Shown: positions 28,096 through 36,070 of the stretch, piece by piece
How the letters are laid out: every line of letters begins with the position of its first letter
How positions within the stretch are numbered: position 1 is the stretch's first letter
Assembly: GCA_024690205.1 (NCBI GenBank)
Contig: JAILCX010000089.1
Location: 27,112-91,111 of the forward strand
Direction of reading: 5' to 3'
Source of the DNA: Lachnospiraceae bacterium
GTDB lineage: Bacteria > Bacillota > Clostridia > Lachnospirales > Lachnospiraceae
Length of the DNA: 64,000 nt
The notes under the pieces: model-generated
The model's input: only the letters and a program-made list of their open reading frames with translations
What the model was told of the DNA's origin: nothing
Databases searched by the model: none
Made by a program: the position numbers and the translations under genes

Positions 28096-29400
28096 ATGAT
28101 ATCCATTAGAGAAGGAAGTCTTCAAAAAACTGCCGGAAAGGTATATATAGGCTATGATCTGGGAAATGTTTTTTCTCAGATAAGTTATCTGCGCACGGGA
28201 TCGGAAGAACCAATCAGCGTTTCTTTGGTTGCGGGAACAGAGCAGTATAACATCCCTACGGTGCTGGCAAAGCGTCAGGGTATCGGACAGTGGTATTACG
28301 GCAAGGAAGCCATAAAATATTCTTCAAACGGCTGTATACTTGTAGATGATCTTTTGTCAAAGGCGATAAGGGGCGAAGAGGTTATGGTGGAAGATGAGCC
28401 TTATGATCCCGTTGCTTTATTAACGCTTTTTGTTAAAAGGAGCTTAGGGCTTTTGACAATGCATGTAACCACAAAGGACATAGAAGCCTTCATGTTCACG
28501 ACACCTGTCCTTAACGAAAGGATCGTTGAAGTTCTTGGAAGAGTCGTTGCCGGCTTAAACCTTAAATGCGAAGTCATAACCTACCAGTCTCATGTTGAGA
28601 GCTTTTATGATTATATCCTCCATCAGCCAAAGGAGCTTTGGCAGTACCAGGTGCTGGCCTTTGATTTTAACGAAAAGCTCACTGCGATGCGCCTTGAGGT
28701 TTCCGAAAATACGAGACCAAAGGTCGTTATAATTCACAAAAATTCATATGACGATATTGAACCGTATACACCTGTTGAGGATGAAAAGACTAATGCACTT
28801 AATGCCGAGCGCCTAGACGGACGGTTTTTAAAGATTTGCGAAAAAGAAACAGAAGATCAGGATGTCGGAACGGTATATCTTTTGGGTGAAGGATTCAGGG
28901 AAGGATGGACAAAGGAAAGCCTTAAGGTCCTTTGCAAAAACCGCAGAGTCTTCCAGGGAAATAACCTCTACAGTAAGGGAGCCTGCTTTGCACTCCTTGA
29001 TAAACTCCGTCCCGGAGATCTTTCAAAGGAATATGTATATCTCGGAGAAGACAAGATAAAGTCAAATGTCGGAGTAAAAGCCATAAGGCGGGGAGAAGAT
29101 TCATACTATGCGATCCTTGATGCGGGAACGGCATGGTATGAGGCTTCGGCAGATTTTGATATGATACTTGAAGAAGGGAACGAGTTTTCTTTCGTGATAA
29201 CGTCGCTGACTGGAGGCAGTGTTACCGAAAAGACGATGGTGCTTGACGGACTGCCCGAGCGGGCCAGGGGAACGACAAGACTTGGATTTCACGTGGAGAT
29301 GAGTACGATAAACTCTCTCCAGATAGAAGTTACGGACAAAGGCTTCGGCCAGATAATAAAACCCAGCGGAATGGCCTGGAATCTCAACATAGTGATCTAG
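28096..29400 (+). CDS. Diverged Hsp70/actin-like ATPase (DUF5716-like)
   Basis: About 435 residues. Several segments line up in order with the actin/Hsp70 ATPase fold: VYIGYDLGNVFSQISYL resembles phosphate-1 (IGIDLGTTNS); EQYNIPTVLAKRQGIGQWYYG resembles the IPS-V...vG stretch; QVLAFDFNEKLTAMRLEV sits at phosphate-2; VYLLGEGFREGWTKESLKVL resembles the adenosine loop; and NNLYSKGACFALLDKL matches the NPDEAVAYGAA region. The usual Thr and Gly residues of phosphate-1 and -2 are partly replaced, so ATP hydrolysis may be altered or absent. The C-terminal 100 residues form a beta domain. A GTG at 28087 is an alternative start, but ATG 28096 has GGATGAG at better spacing. It resembles what I remember as DUF5716. 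Confidence 0.68.
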   Translation: MISIREGSLQKTAGKVYIGYDLGNVFSQISYLRTGSEEPISVSLVAGTEQYNIPTVLAKRQGIGQWYYGKEAIKYSSNGCILVDDLLSKAIRGEEVMVEDEPYDPVALLTLFVKRSLGLLTMHVTTKDIEAFMFTTPVLNERIVEVLGRVVAGLNLKCEVITYQSHVESFYDYILHQPKELWQYQVLAFDFNEKLTAMRLEVSENTRPKVVIIHKNSYDDIEPYTPVEDEKTNALNAERLDGRFLKICEKETEDQDVGTVYLLGEGFREGWTKESLKVLCKNRRVFQGNNLYSKGACFALLDKLRPGDLSKEYVYLGEDKIKSNVGVKAIRRGEDSYYAILDAGTAWYEASADFDMILEEGNEFSFVITSLTGGSVTEKTMVLDGLPERARGTTRLGFHVEMSTINSLQIEVTDKGFGQIIKPSGMAWNLNIVI

Positions 29401-29401
29401 T

Positions 29402-30235
29402 ATGGGAAGATTGATGATCTGTACCGGGAGGTACGCCGAAACTCCATATTATGTAAACAGCGTATGCGTGAGCGTCTACAGTGTGGAGGAGCTTTGTTAT
29501 CTCTTTGCGCTTAATCCGTTCATAATCACGAAGGACTTTATGGATGCGCCTTTGACGGACTGGTTAAGGAACGAGTGCGAGCTTGAAGAGCTGGCAAAAA
29601 AGCTGACCGATCTAAGGCTAAGAGGCTGTTCTCTGGGCGAGTTTATAAACACATTTCTGGATTATGTAAACTACTGCGATCCCGAAGAGCGAAAGATCAT
29701 AGACGAGATCATAAAAAGTAACAGCGGTATATCAGATCTTGAAAGAAGAAAGCATCAGGGAGATTATCTTTTAAGGAATAGCATGTACGAAGCCGCGATA
29801 GAAGAGTACGAAGGCCTTCTTTCAGAGCTTCCGGACGTTGATGCAAAGCTTCGTCCGATCATATATCACAATATGGGATATGCCTATGCGAGCATGTTCA
29901 TGTTTGATGTTGCATCAAAGTATTTTAGGCGCTCATATGAGATGACCGGCCTTGTGGATACCGCGATCCAGTATCTTGCTTCGATGAGGCTTCATCTTTC
30001 GGATGAGAAATATCTTTCGTTCATCGCAAAGAATCCCGAGCTTCACGATGTTTCATTAAGACTTGAAGCAACGATGAAAAAAGCTGTCGGTAATTTTGAG
30101 GCCTCAAGGGAAAATACGATGTTGAGCGCTCTTAACATTTACAAAGATGAAGGAAATGTATCTTCATATTACGAAGAGATAGACAGGATAATACTTAAGC
30201 TCAAGGAAAACTATTTAAACTCCGTTATTGACTGA
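29402..30235 (+). CDS. TPR-like helical protein of unknown function
   Basis: 277 residues, soluble. The first half (YYVNSVCVSVYSVEELCYLF, then LTDWLRNECELEELAKKL) is helical and unrecognised. The second half has tetratricopeptide-type repeats: YLLRNSMYEAAIEEYEGLLS, then IIYHNMGYAYASMFMFDVAS with a following ...AYxxxFRRSYE-type helix. The ATG comes one base after the preceding stop, with no independent Shine-Dalgarno site, so translation is coupled to the Hsp70-like gene. TPR proteins often dock Hsp70 and Hsp90 tails, which fits this context but is not shown. Confidence 0.65.
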   Translation: MGRLMICTGRYAETPYYVNSVCVSVYSVEELCYLFALNPFIITKDFMDAPLTDWLRNECELEELAKKLTDLRLRGCSLGEFINTFLDYVNYCDPEERKIIDEIIKSNSGISDLERRKHQGDYLLRNSMYEAAIEEYEGLLSELPDVDAKLRPIIYHNMGYAYASMFMFDVASKYFRRSYEMTGLVDTAIQYLASMRLHLSDEKYLSFIAKNPELHDVSLRLEATMKKAVGNFEASRENTMLSALNIYKDEGNVSSYYEEIDRIILKLKENYLNSVID

Positions 30236-31437
30236 TGAATCTTTTTAAAAAATTCTGGGACTGGAAAAAAAGAATAGAAGATCCGCTTTACGACCTCGAT
30301 GACTGGGAACAGGTCGATGCATGGAATGAAGTCGTATATGACAGGGATGACCTTAAGATATCCGACAAAAGATCAAGGCAGGACTATGTAAAAGGATGTC
30401 TTGAGCAGATCGCCGAGGCATCGAGAGAGGTTGACAAGCTCCAGGTCGAATACAATATCGTTACGGACCACCTTCGCGATATGGAAGAGATCGAAGCCCT
30501 TCCGGAACCTCAGGCAGAGCTAATAAAGGAATATGCAAGAAAGATAGATGCCTTAAAAGGAAAGCAGGAGGGTTATCTTAAGCGCAAGAACCATATGCGT
30601 GAGGATAAATACCGTGCACTTGAAAGGATGGAAGAAGAGCTTGCCGAAGGATACGAAAAGCTCTCGGAGGCCGAGAACTACCAGCAACTCATAAAAAGGG
30701 ATCTTAAAAAGCTTGAAAATGAAAAGCAGGCTTATTATTACCGCAAGGGAGAGCTTAAAAGGACGCTTGAAGACTGCAGGTCCATGTCTGTAGTGTGTGC
30801 CGTTGCGGTTGTGGTATGTATCATTATACTGCTTGTCATGCAGTACGGATTTAAGCTTGATACGACAATAGGATATCTGGCAGCAGCTCTGGCAGGTGCC
30901 ATCGGTATCACGATGATATTCATAAGACACAACGATTCCAAAAAGGAACTGCGTTCTGTCGGAAACGGGATATCAAAACTCATAAGAATGCAGAACACCG
31001 TAAAGATAAGGTATGTCAATAATACAAACCTTCTTGATTATCTTTACGTTAAATACGGAGCCTCATCAGCCAAGGAATTAGGCAAGGATTACGAGCAGTT
31101 CCTTGAAGAAAAAAAGGAAAGGGAAAGCTACGAAGAGGCTGTTACGGGACTTGATAAATGCGAAAAGGACATGATATTTGAGCTTCGCAAATACAGGATA
31201 AAGGATCCCGGAATATGGCTCCATCAGACGGAGGCCATCCTTGACAAAAAGGAAATGATAGAGATAAGGCATAAGCTCATAATCCAGAGGCAGTCGCTTC
31301 GAAGACGCATGGATTACAACAAGCAGGTCATTGCGGCAAAAGCCCAGGATGAGATCAAAGACCTTGTCGATAAGTATCCGAGGTACGCAAAAGAGATACT
31401 CGATATCGTCTCGGAATACGAAAAGGATTACAAGTGA
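30235..31437 (+). CDS. Membrane-anchored coiled-coil protein of unknown function
   Basis: 400 residues. The N-terminal 180 residues are highly charged and heptad-like (IAEASREVDKLQVEYNIVT; YARKIDALKGKQEGYLKRKN). Two adjacent membrane helices follow (VVCAVAVVVCIIILLVMQYG and TIGYLAAALAGAIGITMIFI, about 184-232), then a second charged coiled coil to the C-terminus. With both long arms on one side of a helical hairpin, the arms are probably cytoplasmic. The start codon overlaps the preceding stop (TGATG). It ends the htpG-linked group; the following gene has its own promoter. It may tether the other proteins to the membrane (inference). Confidence 0.65.
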   Translation: MNLFKKFWDWKKRIEDPLYDLDDWEQVDAWNEVVYDRDDLKISDKRSRQDYVKGCLEQIAEASREVDKLQVEYNIVTDHLRDMEEIEALPEPQAELIKEYARKIDALKGKQEGYLKRKNHMREDKYRALERMEEELAEGYEKLSEAENYQQLIKRDLKKLENEKQAYYYRKGELKRTLEDCRSMSVVCAVAVVVCIIILLVMQYGFKLDTTIGYLAAALAGAIGITMIFIRHNDSKKELRSVGNGISKLIRMQNTVKIRYVNNTNLLDYLYVKYGASSAKELGKDYEQFLEEKKERESYEEAVTGLDKCEKDMIFELRKYRIKDPGIWLHQTEAILDKKEMIEIRHKLIIQRQSLRRRMDYNKQVIAAKAQDEIKDLVDKYPRYAKEILDIVSEYEKDYK

Positions 31438-31454
31438 TCCGTCTTAAGTTTGCA

Positions 31455-31483
31455 TTGACGATTAGGGTGTGTTTTGGTATCGT
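31455..31483 (+). promoter_or_regulatory. Promoter of amino-acid ABC importer
   Basis: TTGACG (31455-31460), 17 bases, TATCGT (31478-31483). The leader of about 60 bases ends with GGAGGATAATT at the start codon. I see no terminator between 31438 and the promoter. Confidence 0.55.
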
Positions 31484-31549
31484 AGTTTTGTGCTTTAGTA
31501 CATTAAAGGATTCGTTCGGATCCCTATTTCATCATTTTGGAGGATAATT

Positions 31550-32356
31550 ATGAAAAAGTTTGTTTCGATCATGCTTGTGGCAGTTATGACGATGTCACTG
31601 TTTACTGCCTGTGCAAAGAAGGAAGCAGCAGCTTCAACGGATGCTTCATCATCCGAGAGAACCAAGTTTACCGTAGGATTTGATGCAGAATTCCCGCCTT
31701 ACGGATACAAGGACGACAACGGTGAGTATGTCGGATTCGACCTTGATCTTGCTGAGGAAGTTTGTAAGAGAAAGGGCTGGGAGCTCGTTAAACAGCCTAT
31801 CGACTGGGATTCAAAGGACATGGAGTTAAGCTCAGGTGCCATCGACTGTATCTGGAACGGATTTACGATCCAGGGAAGAGAAGATGCTTATACATGGTCA
31901 GTTCCTTATGTTGATAACTCGCAGGTATTTGTTGTAAAGGCTGAATCAGGAATAAAGGCTGAAGCAGACCTTGCAGGTGTGAGCGTCGGAGTACAGAAGG
32001 ATTCTTCTGCTCTTGCAGCTTTGGAAGAAGACAGGGCTGACTTAAGCGCCACATTCGGCGAGCTCGTTCAGTACGCAGATTACAACACAGCTTTCATGGA
32101 TCTTGAAGCAGGTGCAGTAAGTGCGGTTGCCATCGACAAGGGCGTTGCCGATTACCAGATCTCACAGCGCGGAGACGAATATGTGATACTTGATACTCCT
32201 TTGGCAACAGAACAGTACGGTATCGGATTCTTAAAGGGTAACGATGCTTTAAAGGATGAAGTAGAAGCCGTACTCATGGAAATGGTAAATGACGGCACAT
32301 TCATGAAGATAGCCGAAAAGTACGAACTTAAGGATTCCGTTTGTTTAGGAAAATAA
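31550..32356 (+). CDS. Amino-acid ABC transporter, substrate-binding lipoprotein
   Basis: A family-3 solute-binding protein of 268 residues. The lipoprotein signal ends SLFTACAKK. KFTVGFDAEFPPYGYKDDNG and YVGFDLDLAEEVCKRKG are the usual first-lobe segments, WNGFTIQGRED and VAIDKGVADYQI the hinge and second lobe. It delivers a polar amino acid to the permease that follows 2 bases after its stop. Families of this kind bind cystine, glutamine, His/Arg/Lys and others; no residue pattern here picks one with confidence. Confidence 0.9.
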   Translation: MKKFVSIMLVAVMTMSLFTACAKKEAAASTDASSSERTKFTVGFDAEFPPYGYKDDNGEYVGFDLDLAEEVCKRKGWELVKQPIDWDSKDMELSSGAIDCIWNGFTIQGREDAYTWSVPYVDNSQVFVVKAESGIKAEADLAGVSVGVQKDSSALAALEEDRADLSATFGELVQYADYNTAFMDLEAGAVSAVAIDKGVADYQISQRGDEYVILDTPLATEQYGIGFLKGNDALKDEVEAVLMEMVNDGTFMKIAEKYELKDSVCLGK

Positions 32357-32357
32357 G

Positions 32358-33005
32358 ATGAATTTAGCCGTAATGCTAAAACAATTATCAGAGGGACTTA
32401 TAGTGTCAGTGGAGATCTTTCTGCTGACGCTATTGTTTTCCCTCCCTTTAGGACTTTTGGTCTCATTCGGTAGGATGTCAAAAAATACGATAATCCGGGG
32501 ACTTGTAAAGTTCTATATTTCGATCATGCGGGGAACGCCCCTGATGCTCCAGCTTATAGTGGTATATTTTGCGCCCTATTATGTTTTCGGAAAGAACATA
32601 AACGGGTTCAGGTTTCCTGCCGTGATCATAGCTTTTTCGATAAACTATGCGGCATATTTTGCCGAGATCTACAGAGGCGGAATAGAGTCAATGCCCGTCG
32701 GCCAGTACGAGGCTGCCGAGGTTTTGGGATTTAACCGTCTGCAGACTTTTTTCAGGATAATATTTCCACAGGTAATAAAGAGAATACTTCCTTCGGTCAC
32801 CAATGAAACGATCACCCTTGTTAAGGATACGTCGCTTGCGTTCGTCCTTGCCGAGGTTGAGATGTTCACTATGGCAAAACAGATCGCGGCAAAGCAGTCA
32901 TCGATCATGCCGCTCATGGTCGCCGGAGTTTTTTATTTTGTATTTAATGCGGTAGTAGCAATGATAATGGAAGGCTTTGAAAAGAAGCTTTCATATTACA
33001 GGTAA
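32358..33005 (+). CDS. Amino-acid ABC transporter, permease
   Basis: A His/Glu/Gln/Arg-type membrane subunit of 215 residues with about five helices. SIMRGTPLMLQLIVVYFA and NYAAYFAEIYRGGIESMP are diagnostic. The EAA loop is QYEAAEVLGFNRLQTFFRII, which contacts the ATPase. A single permease gene implies a homodimer. It is encoded between its binding protein and ATPase with 2 and 6 base gaps. Confidence 0.92.
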   Translation: MNLAVMLKQLSEGLIVSVEIFLLTLLFSLPLGLLVSFGRMSKNTIIRGLVKFYISIMRGTPLMLQLIVVYFAPYYVFGKNINGFRFPAVIIAFSINYAAYFAEIYRGGIESMPVGQYEAAEVLGFNRLQTFFRIIFPQVIKRILPSVTNETITLVKDTSLAFVLAEVEMFTMAKQIAAKQSSIMPLMVAGVFYFVFNAVVAMIMEGFEKKLSYYR

Positions 33006-33011
33006 CCCGGT

Positions 33012-33776
33012 ATGGATAACGAGATACTTCTCGAGATCAAAAACATGAGAAAATCCTTTAATGACCTTGAAGTCTTAAAGGACATAAACCTTACCGTAAA
33101 AAGAGGTGAGGTCATTTCCATTATAGGACCTTCGGGTTCGGGCAAATCCACCCTGTTAAGATGTGCGACACTTCTTGAAAGGATGGATTCGGGTTGTCTT
33201 AAATATCTTGATTCCGTGGCTGCCTCCATGGTGGATGGAAGCATCAGATATTCCTCCAAAAAAGAATTAAAAAAGATCAGGAATTATTTCGGACTGGTCT
33301 TCCAGAATTTCAATCTTTTCCCCCATTATTCCGTAATGAGGAATATCACGGAAGCTCCGATACATACAGAGGGTGTTCCCGAAAACGAAGCAAAGGAAAA
33401 CGCAAGGCGTCTTTTAAAGGAGCTTGGATTATCCGATAAGGAAAACGCATATCCATGCGAGCTTTCGGGAGGACAGCAGCAAAGAGTATCCATTGCGCGG
33501 GCTCTTGCAAAAAAGCCTGAGGTTCTTTTCTTTGACGAACCGACATCGGCGCTTGATCCGGAGCTTACATCGGAGGTATTAAAGGTCATAAGAAGACTGG
33601 CCGAAGAAAAGATGACGATGATCATAGTTACTCATGAGATGCAGTTTGCACGTGAGGTCTCCGACAGGATCATCTTTATGGAAAACGGTCTTATCCAGGT
33701 GGAAGGAACACCTGATGAGCTTTTTGCCTCGGATCATGCAAGATTAAAAGAGTTTATGGGCAGGCTTAATGCCTGA
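33012..33776 (+). CDS. Amino-acid ABC transporter, ATP-binding protein
   Basis: ATPase subunit of the importer, 254 residues. Walker A GPSGSGKSTLLR, Q-loop VFQNFNLFPHYSV, signature LSGGQQQRVSIARAL, Walker B VLFFDEPTSALDPE and H-loop IIVTHEMQFA are all intact. An insertion of about 25 residues (YLDSVAASMVDGSIRYSSKK) between Walker A and the Q-loop is seen in some polar amino-acid ATPases. The next gene begins 31 bases later with no terminator between, so read-through is possible. Confidence 0.93.
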   Translation: MDNEILLEIKNMRKSFNDLEVLKDINLTVKRGEVISIIGPSGSGKSTLLRCATLLERMDSGCLKYLDSVAASMVDGSIRYSSKKELKKIRNYFGLVFQNFNLFPHYSVMRNITEAPIHTEGVPENEAKENARRLLKELGLSDKENAYPCELSGGQQQRVSIARALAKKPEVLFFDEPTSALDPELTSEVLKVIRRLAEEKMTMIIVTHEMQFAREVSDRIIFMENGLIQVEGTPDELFASDHARLKEFMGRLNA

Positions 33777-33807
33777 TCAATATCACATAAAGGATAAGGA
33801 GTGACAT

Positions 33808-35214
33808 ATGGGCGGATTTTTCGGCGTAGCATCTAAAAAGGACTGCGTGTTTGATCTCTTTTTCGGTACGGACTACCATTCGCATCTTGGTACGAGGCGT
33901 GCCGGAATGGCTGTTTACAATCAGGATACGGGTTTTGAACGAGCCATTCACAATATAGAAAATTCTCCTTTCCGTACGAAGTTCGACAAGGACGTCAATG
34001 ATATGAAGGGCAGGGTCGGAATAGGATGTATATCCGATTATGAACCCCAGCCGCTGCTTGTAAGATCACATCACGGAACATATGCCATCTTAACGGTCGG
34101 AAAGATAAACAATCTTGATGCTCTCGTCCAGCAGATATTCAATACGGGACATTCACATTTCCTTGAAATGTCCGGAGGAGAGATCAATGCGACAGAACTC
34201 GTCGCTTCACTCATCAATCAAAGATCAAACATTATAGAAGGTCTGCAGTATGCCCAACAGGTGATAGAAGGTTCAATGACTATAGTCCTGCTGACACCCA
34301 TAGGTATATATGCTGCAAGAGACAAGATGGGCAGAACTCCGGTTAGTATAGGTCAAAAGGACGATGCTTATTGTATATCCTTTGAATCGTTTGCTTATCT
34401 GAACCTCGGATATAAGGAATTAAGGGAACTCGGGCCGGGAGAGATAGTCATAGTTACTCCCGAGGAGCAAAGAACGCTCGTATCCCCCGGAAAGGATATG
34501 AAGATATGTACTTTCCTTTGGGTTTACTACGGTTATCCAAGCAGTTCCTATGAGGGAATAAGCGTTGAAAAGATGAGGAACAACTGCGGTTCCCTCATGG
34601 CAAAAAGAGATAATGCAAAACCCGACAGCGTTTCAGGCGTTCCCGATTCCGGACTTGCCCATGCGATAGGCTATTCAAACGAATCGGGCATTCCGTTTAC
34701 GAGACCTTTTATAAAATACACACCTACATGGCCCCGCTCATTCATGCCTACCATGCAGTCTCAAAGAAATCTCATCGCAAAGATGAAACTCATACCCGTA
34801 CAGGACCTTATCGAAAACAAGAGCCTTCTGCTCATTGACGATTCGATAGTCCGCGGAACACAGTTAAGGGAGACAACGGAATTCCTGTATGAAAGCGGAG
34901 CAAAGGAAGTGCATATAAGACCTGCATGTCCTCCGCTTTTGTACGGATGTAAATACCTTAATTTTTCACGTTCAAGTTCCGAGATGGAACTTATCACAAG
35001 GCGCATAATAAAAGAGATGGAGGGAGATCTTAAGAACGTAAACCTGGATGTTTATGCAAATCCCGATTCCCCCGAATATGCAGCCATGATGGAGCGTATG
35101 TGCAAACAGCTTAACTTTACTTCACTCAGCTTCAACAGGCTTGATGACCTTATCGAGGCAGTCGGACTTCCCAAAGAAAAGCTCTGTACATACTGCTGGG
35201 ACGGACAGGAGTAG
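33808..35214 (+). CDS. Amidophosphoribosyltransferase (PurF) homologue lacking the N-terminal catalytic Cys
   Basis: PurF makes 5-phosphoribosylamine from PRPP and glutamine in purine synthesis. This 468-residue protein has both domains, but it begins MGGFFGVASKKDC. The normal mature N-terminus is Cys-Gly-Ile/Val-Phe-Gly, so the glutaminase nucleophile is replaced by Gly; the next Cys is at residue 13. Other glutaminase features survive in part (LGTRRAGMAVY, GRVGIGCISDYE). The phosphoribosyl domain has an intact PRPP loop, LLLIDDSIVRGTQLRE (Asp344-Asp345). Cys residues that bind the [4Fe-4S] cluster in B. subtilis-type PurF appear conserved (CTFLWVYYG; YGCKYL; LCTYCWDG). It may be ammonia-dependent, regulatory, or have another activity. 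A true purF is presumably elsewhere. Confidence 0.8.
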   Translation: MGGFFGVASKKDCVFDLFFGTDYHSHLGTRRAGMAVYNQDTGFERAIHNIENSPFRTKFDKDVNDMKGRVGIGCISDYEPQPLLVRSHHGTYAILTVGKINNLDALVQQIFNTGHSHFLEMSGGEINATELVASLINQRSNIIEGLQYAQQVIEGSMTIVLLTPIGIYAARDKMGRTPVSIGQKDDAYCISFESFAYLNLGYKELRELGPGEIVIVTPEEQRTLVSPGKDMKICTFLWVYYGYPSSSYEGISVEKMRNNCGSLMAKRDNAKPDSVSGVPDSGLAHAIGYSNESGIPFTRPFIKYTPTWPRSFMPTMQSQRNLIAKMKLIPVQDLIENKSLLLIDDSIVRGTQLRETTEFLYESGAKEVHIRPACPPLLYGCKYLNFSRSSSEMELITRRIIKEMEGDLKNVNLDVYANPDSPEYAAMMERMCKQLNFTSLSFNRLDDLIEAVGLPKEKLCTYCWDGQE

Positions 35215-35217
35215 TAT

Positions 35218-36051
35218 ATGCCAGTCATTGCCGGATTGGGCGTTGCCGAAAGCGCCCTGATGATCTTGATATTTCTGTTCGGCTTCGGAAGTTCCCTGGG
35301 GTGGCTTATAGAACTCCTTTTCAGGAGATTTATATCCACCAATAATCCCCAGAAAAAATGGATCAATCCGGGATTCTTAGTGGGCCCGTGTCTTCCGATC
35401 TACGGGGTCGGACTTATCGTGCTTTTTACAATGTCGCTTTTTCCCTATGTTTCGGTCAACATCGGAAAGCCTCTAACATGGCAGGGCGTTTTGATCGCCA
35501 TCGTCTTGATGGGTGTTCTTATGACGCTTGTCGAGTATATAGCAGGGATCATCTTCATAAAGAGGATGAACTTAAAGCTTTGGGATTATTCCGACAGAAA
35601 GGGAAACATAAAAGGGATCATATGTCCGCTCTTTTCATTTATTTGGACGGTCCTCGGGGCGCTTTATTACTTTTTCATGCAGCCGTATATCTTAAAGATG
35701 GTCGCCTGGCTTTATGAAAATGTCGGAGTGATATTCTTTATCGGGGTTTATTTCGGAATATTCATTGTCGATATGGGTTATTCGTTTAACATAGCCGGAA
35801 AGATAAAGGCCTATGCAAAGGATAATGCCATCATCGTCCGCTACGAAGAATTCAAAAACACTATCAAAAGATATAACGAGGAACATGATTTCAAGAACAG
35901 ATTCTTTTCATCATTTGCTTCCGGCACGTCCATAAAAGAACATCTCGACAACTATAAAGAGATGATCACATCAGTCACAAAGACAGTGAGCAAAAACGCG
36001 GAAGAAAAGATAGAAAAGGTTAAAGATATCATACAGGATATTACACATTAA
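35218..36051 (+). CDS. CmpB-type (putative ABC-transporter type IV) membrane protein
   Basis: 277 residues with six or so membrane helices, then an amphipathic, charged C-terminal tail of about 70 residues. FGFGSSLGWLIELLFRRF near the N-terminus, WINPGFLVGPCLPIYGVG and LWDYSDRKGNIKGIICPLFS are hallmarks of the family annotated as putative ABC transporter permeases (CmpB-like). The function is not established. The start codon lies 3 bases after the purF-like stop, so the two are probably co-translated, but no functional link is obvious. Confidence 0.75.
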   Translation: MPVIAGLGVAESALMILIFLFGFGSSLGWLIELLFRRFISTNNPQKKWINPGFLVGPCLPIYGVGLIVLFTMSLFPYVSVNIGKPLTWQGVLIAIVLMGVLMTLVEYIAGIIFIKRMNLKLWDYSDRKGNIKGIICPLFSFIWTVLGALYYFFMQPYILKMVAWLYENVGVIFFIGVYFGIFIVDMGYSFNIAGKIKAYAKDNAIIVRYEEFKNTIKRYNEEHDFKNRFFSSFASGTSIKEHLDNYKEMITSVTKTVSKNAEEKIEKVKDIIQDITH

Positions 36052-36070
36052 CACCGGAGGAAAAGGAAAG

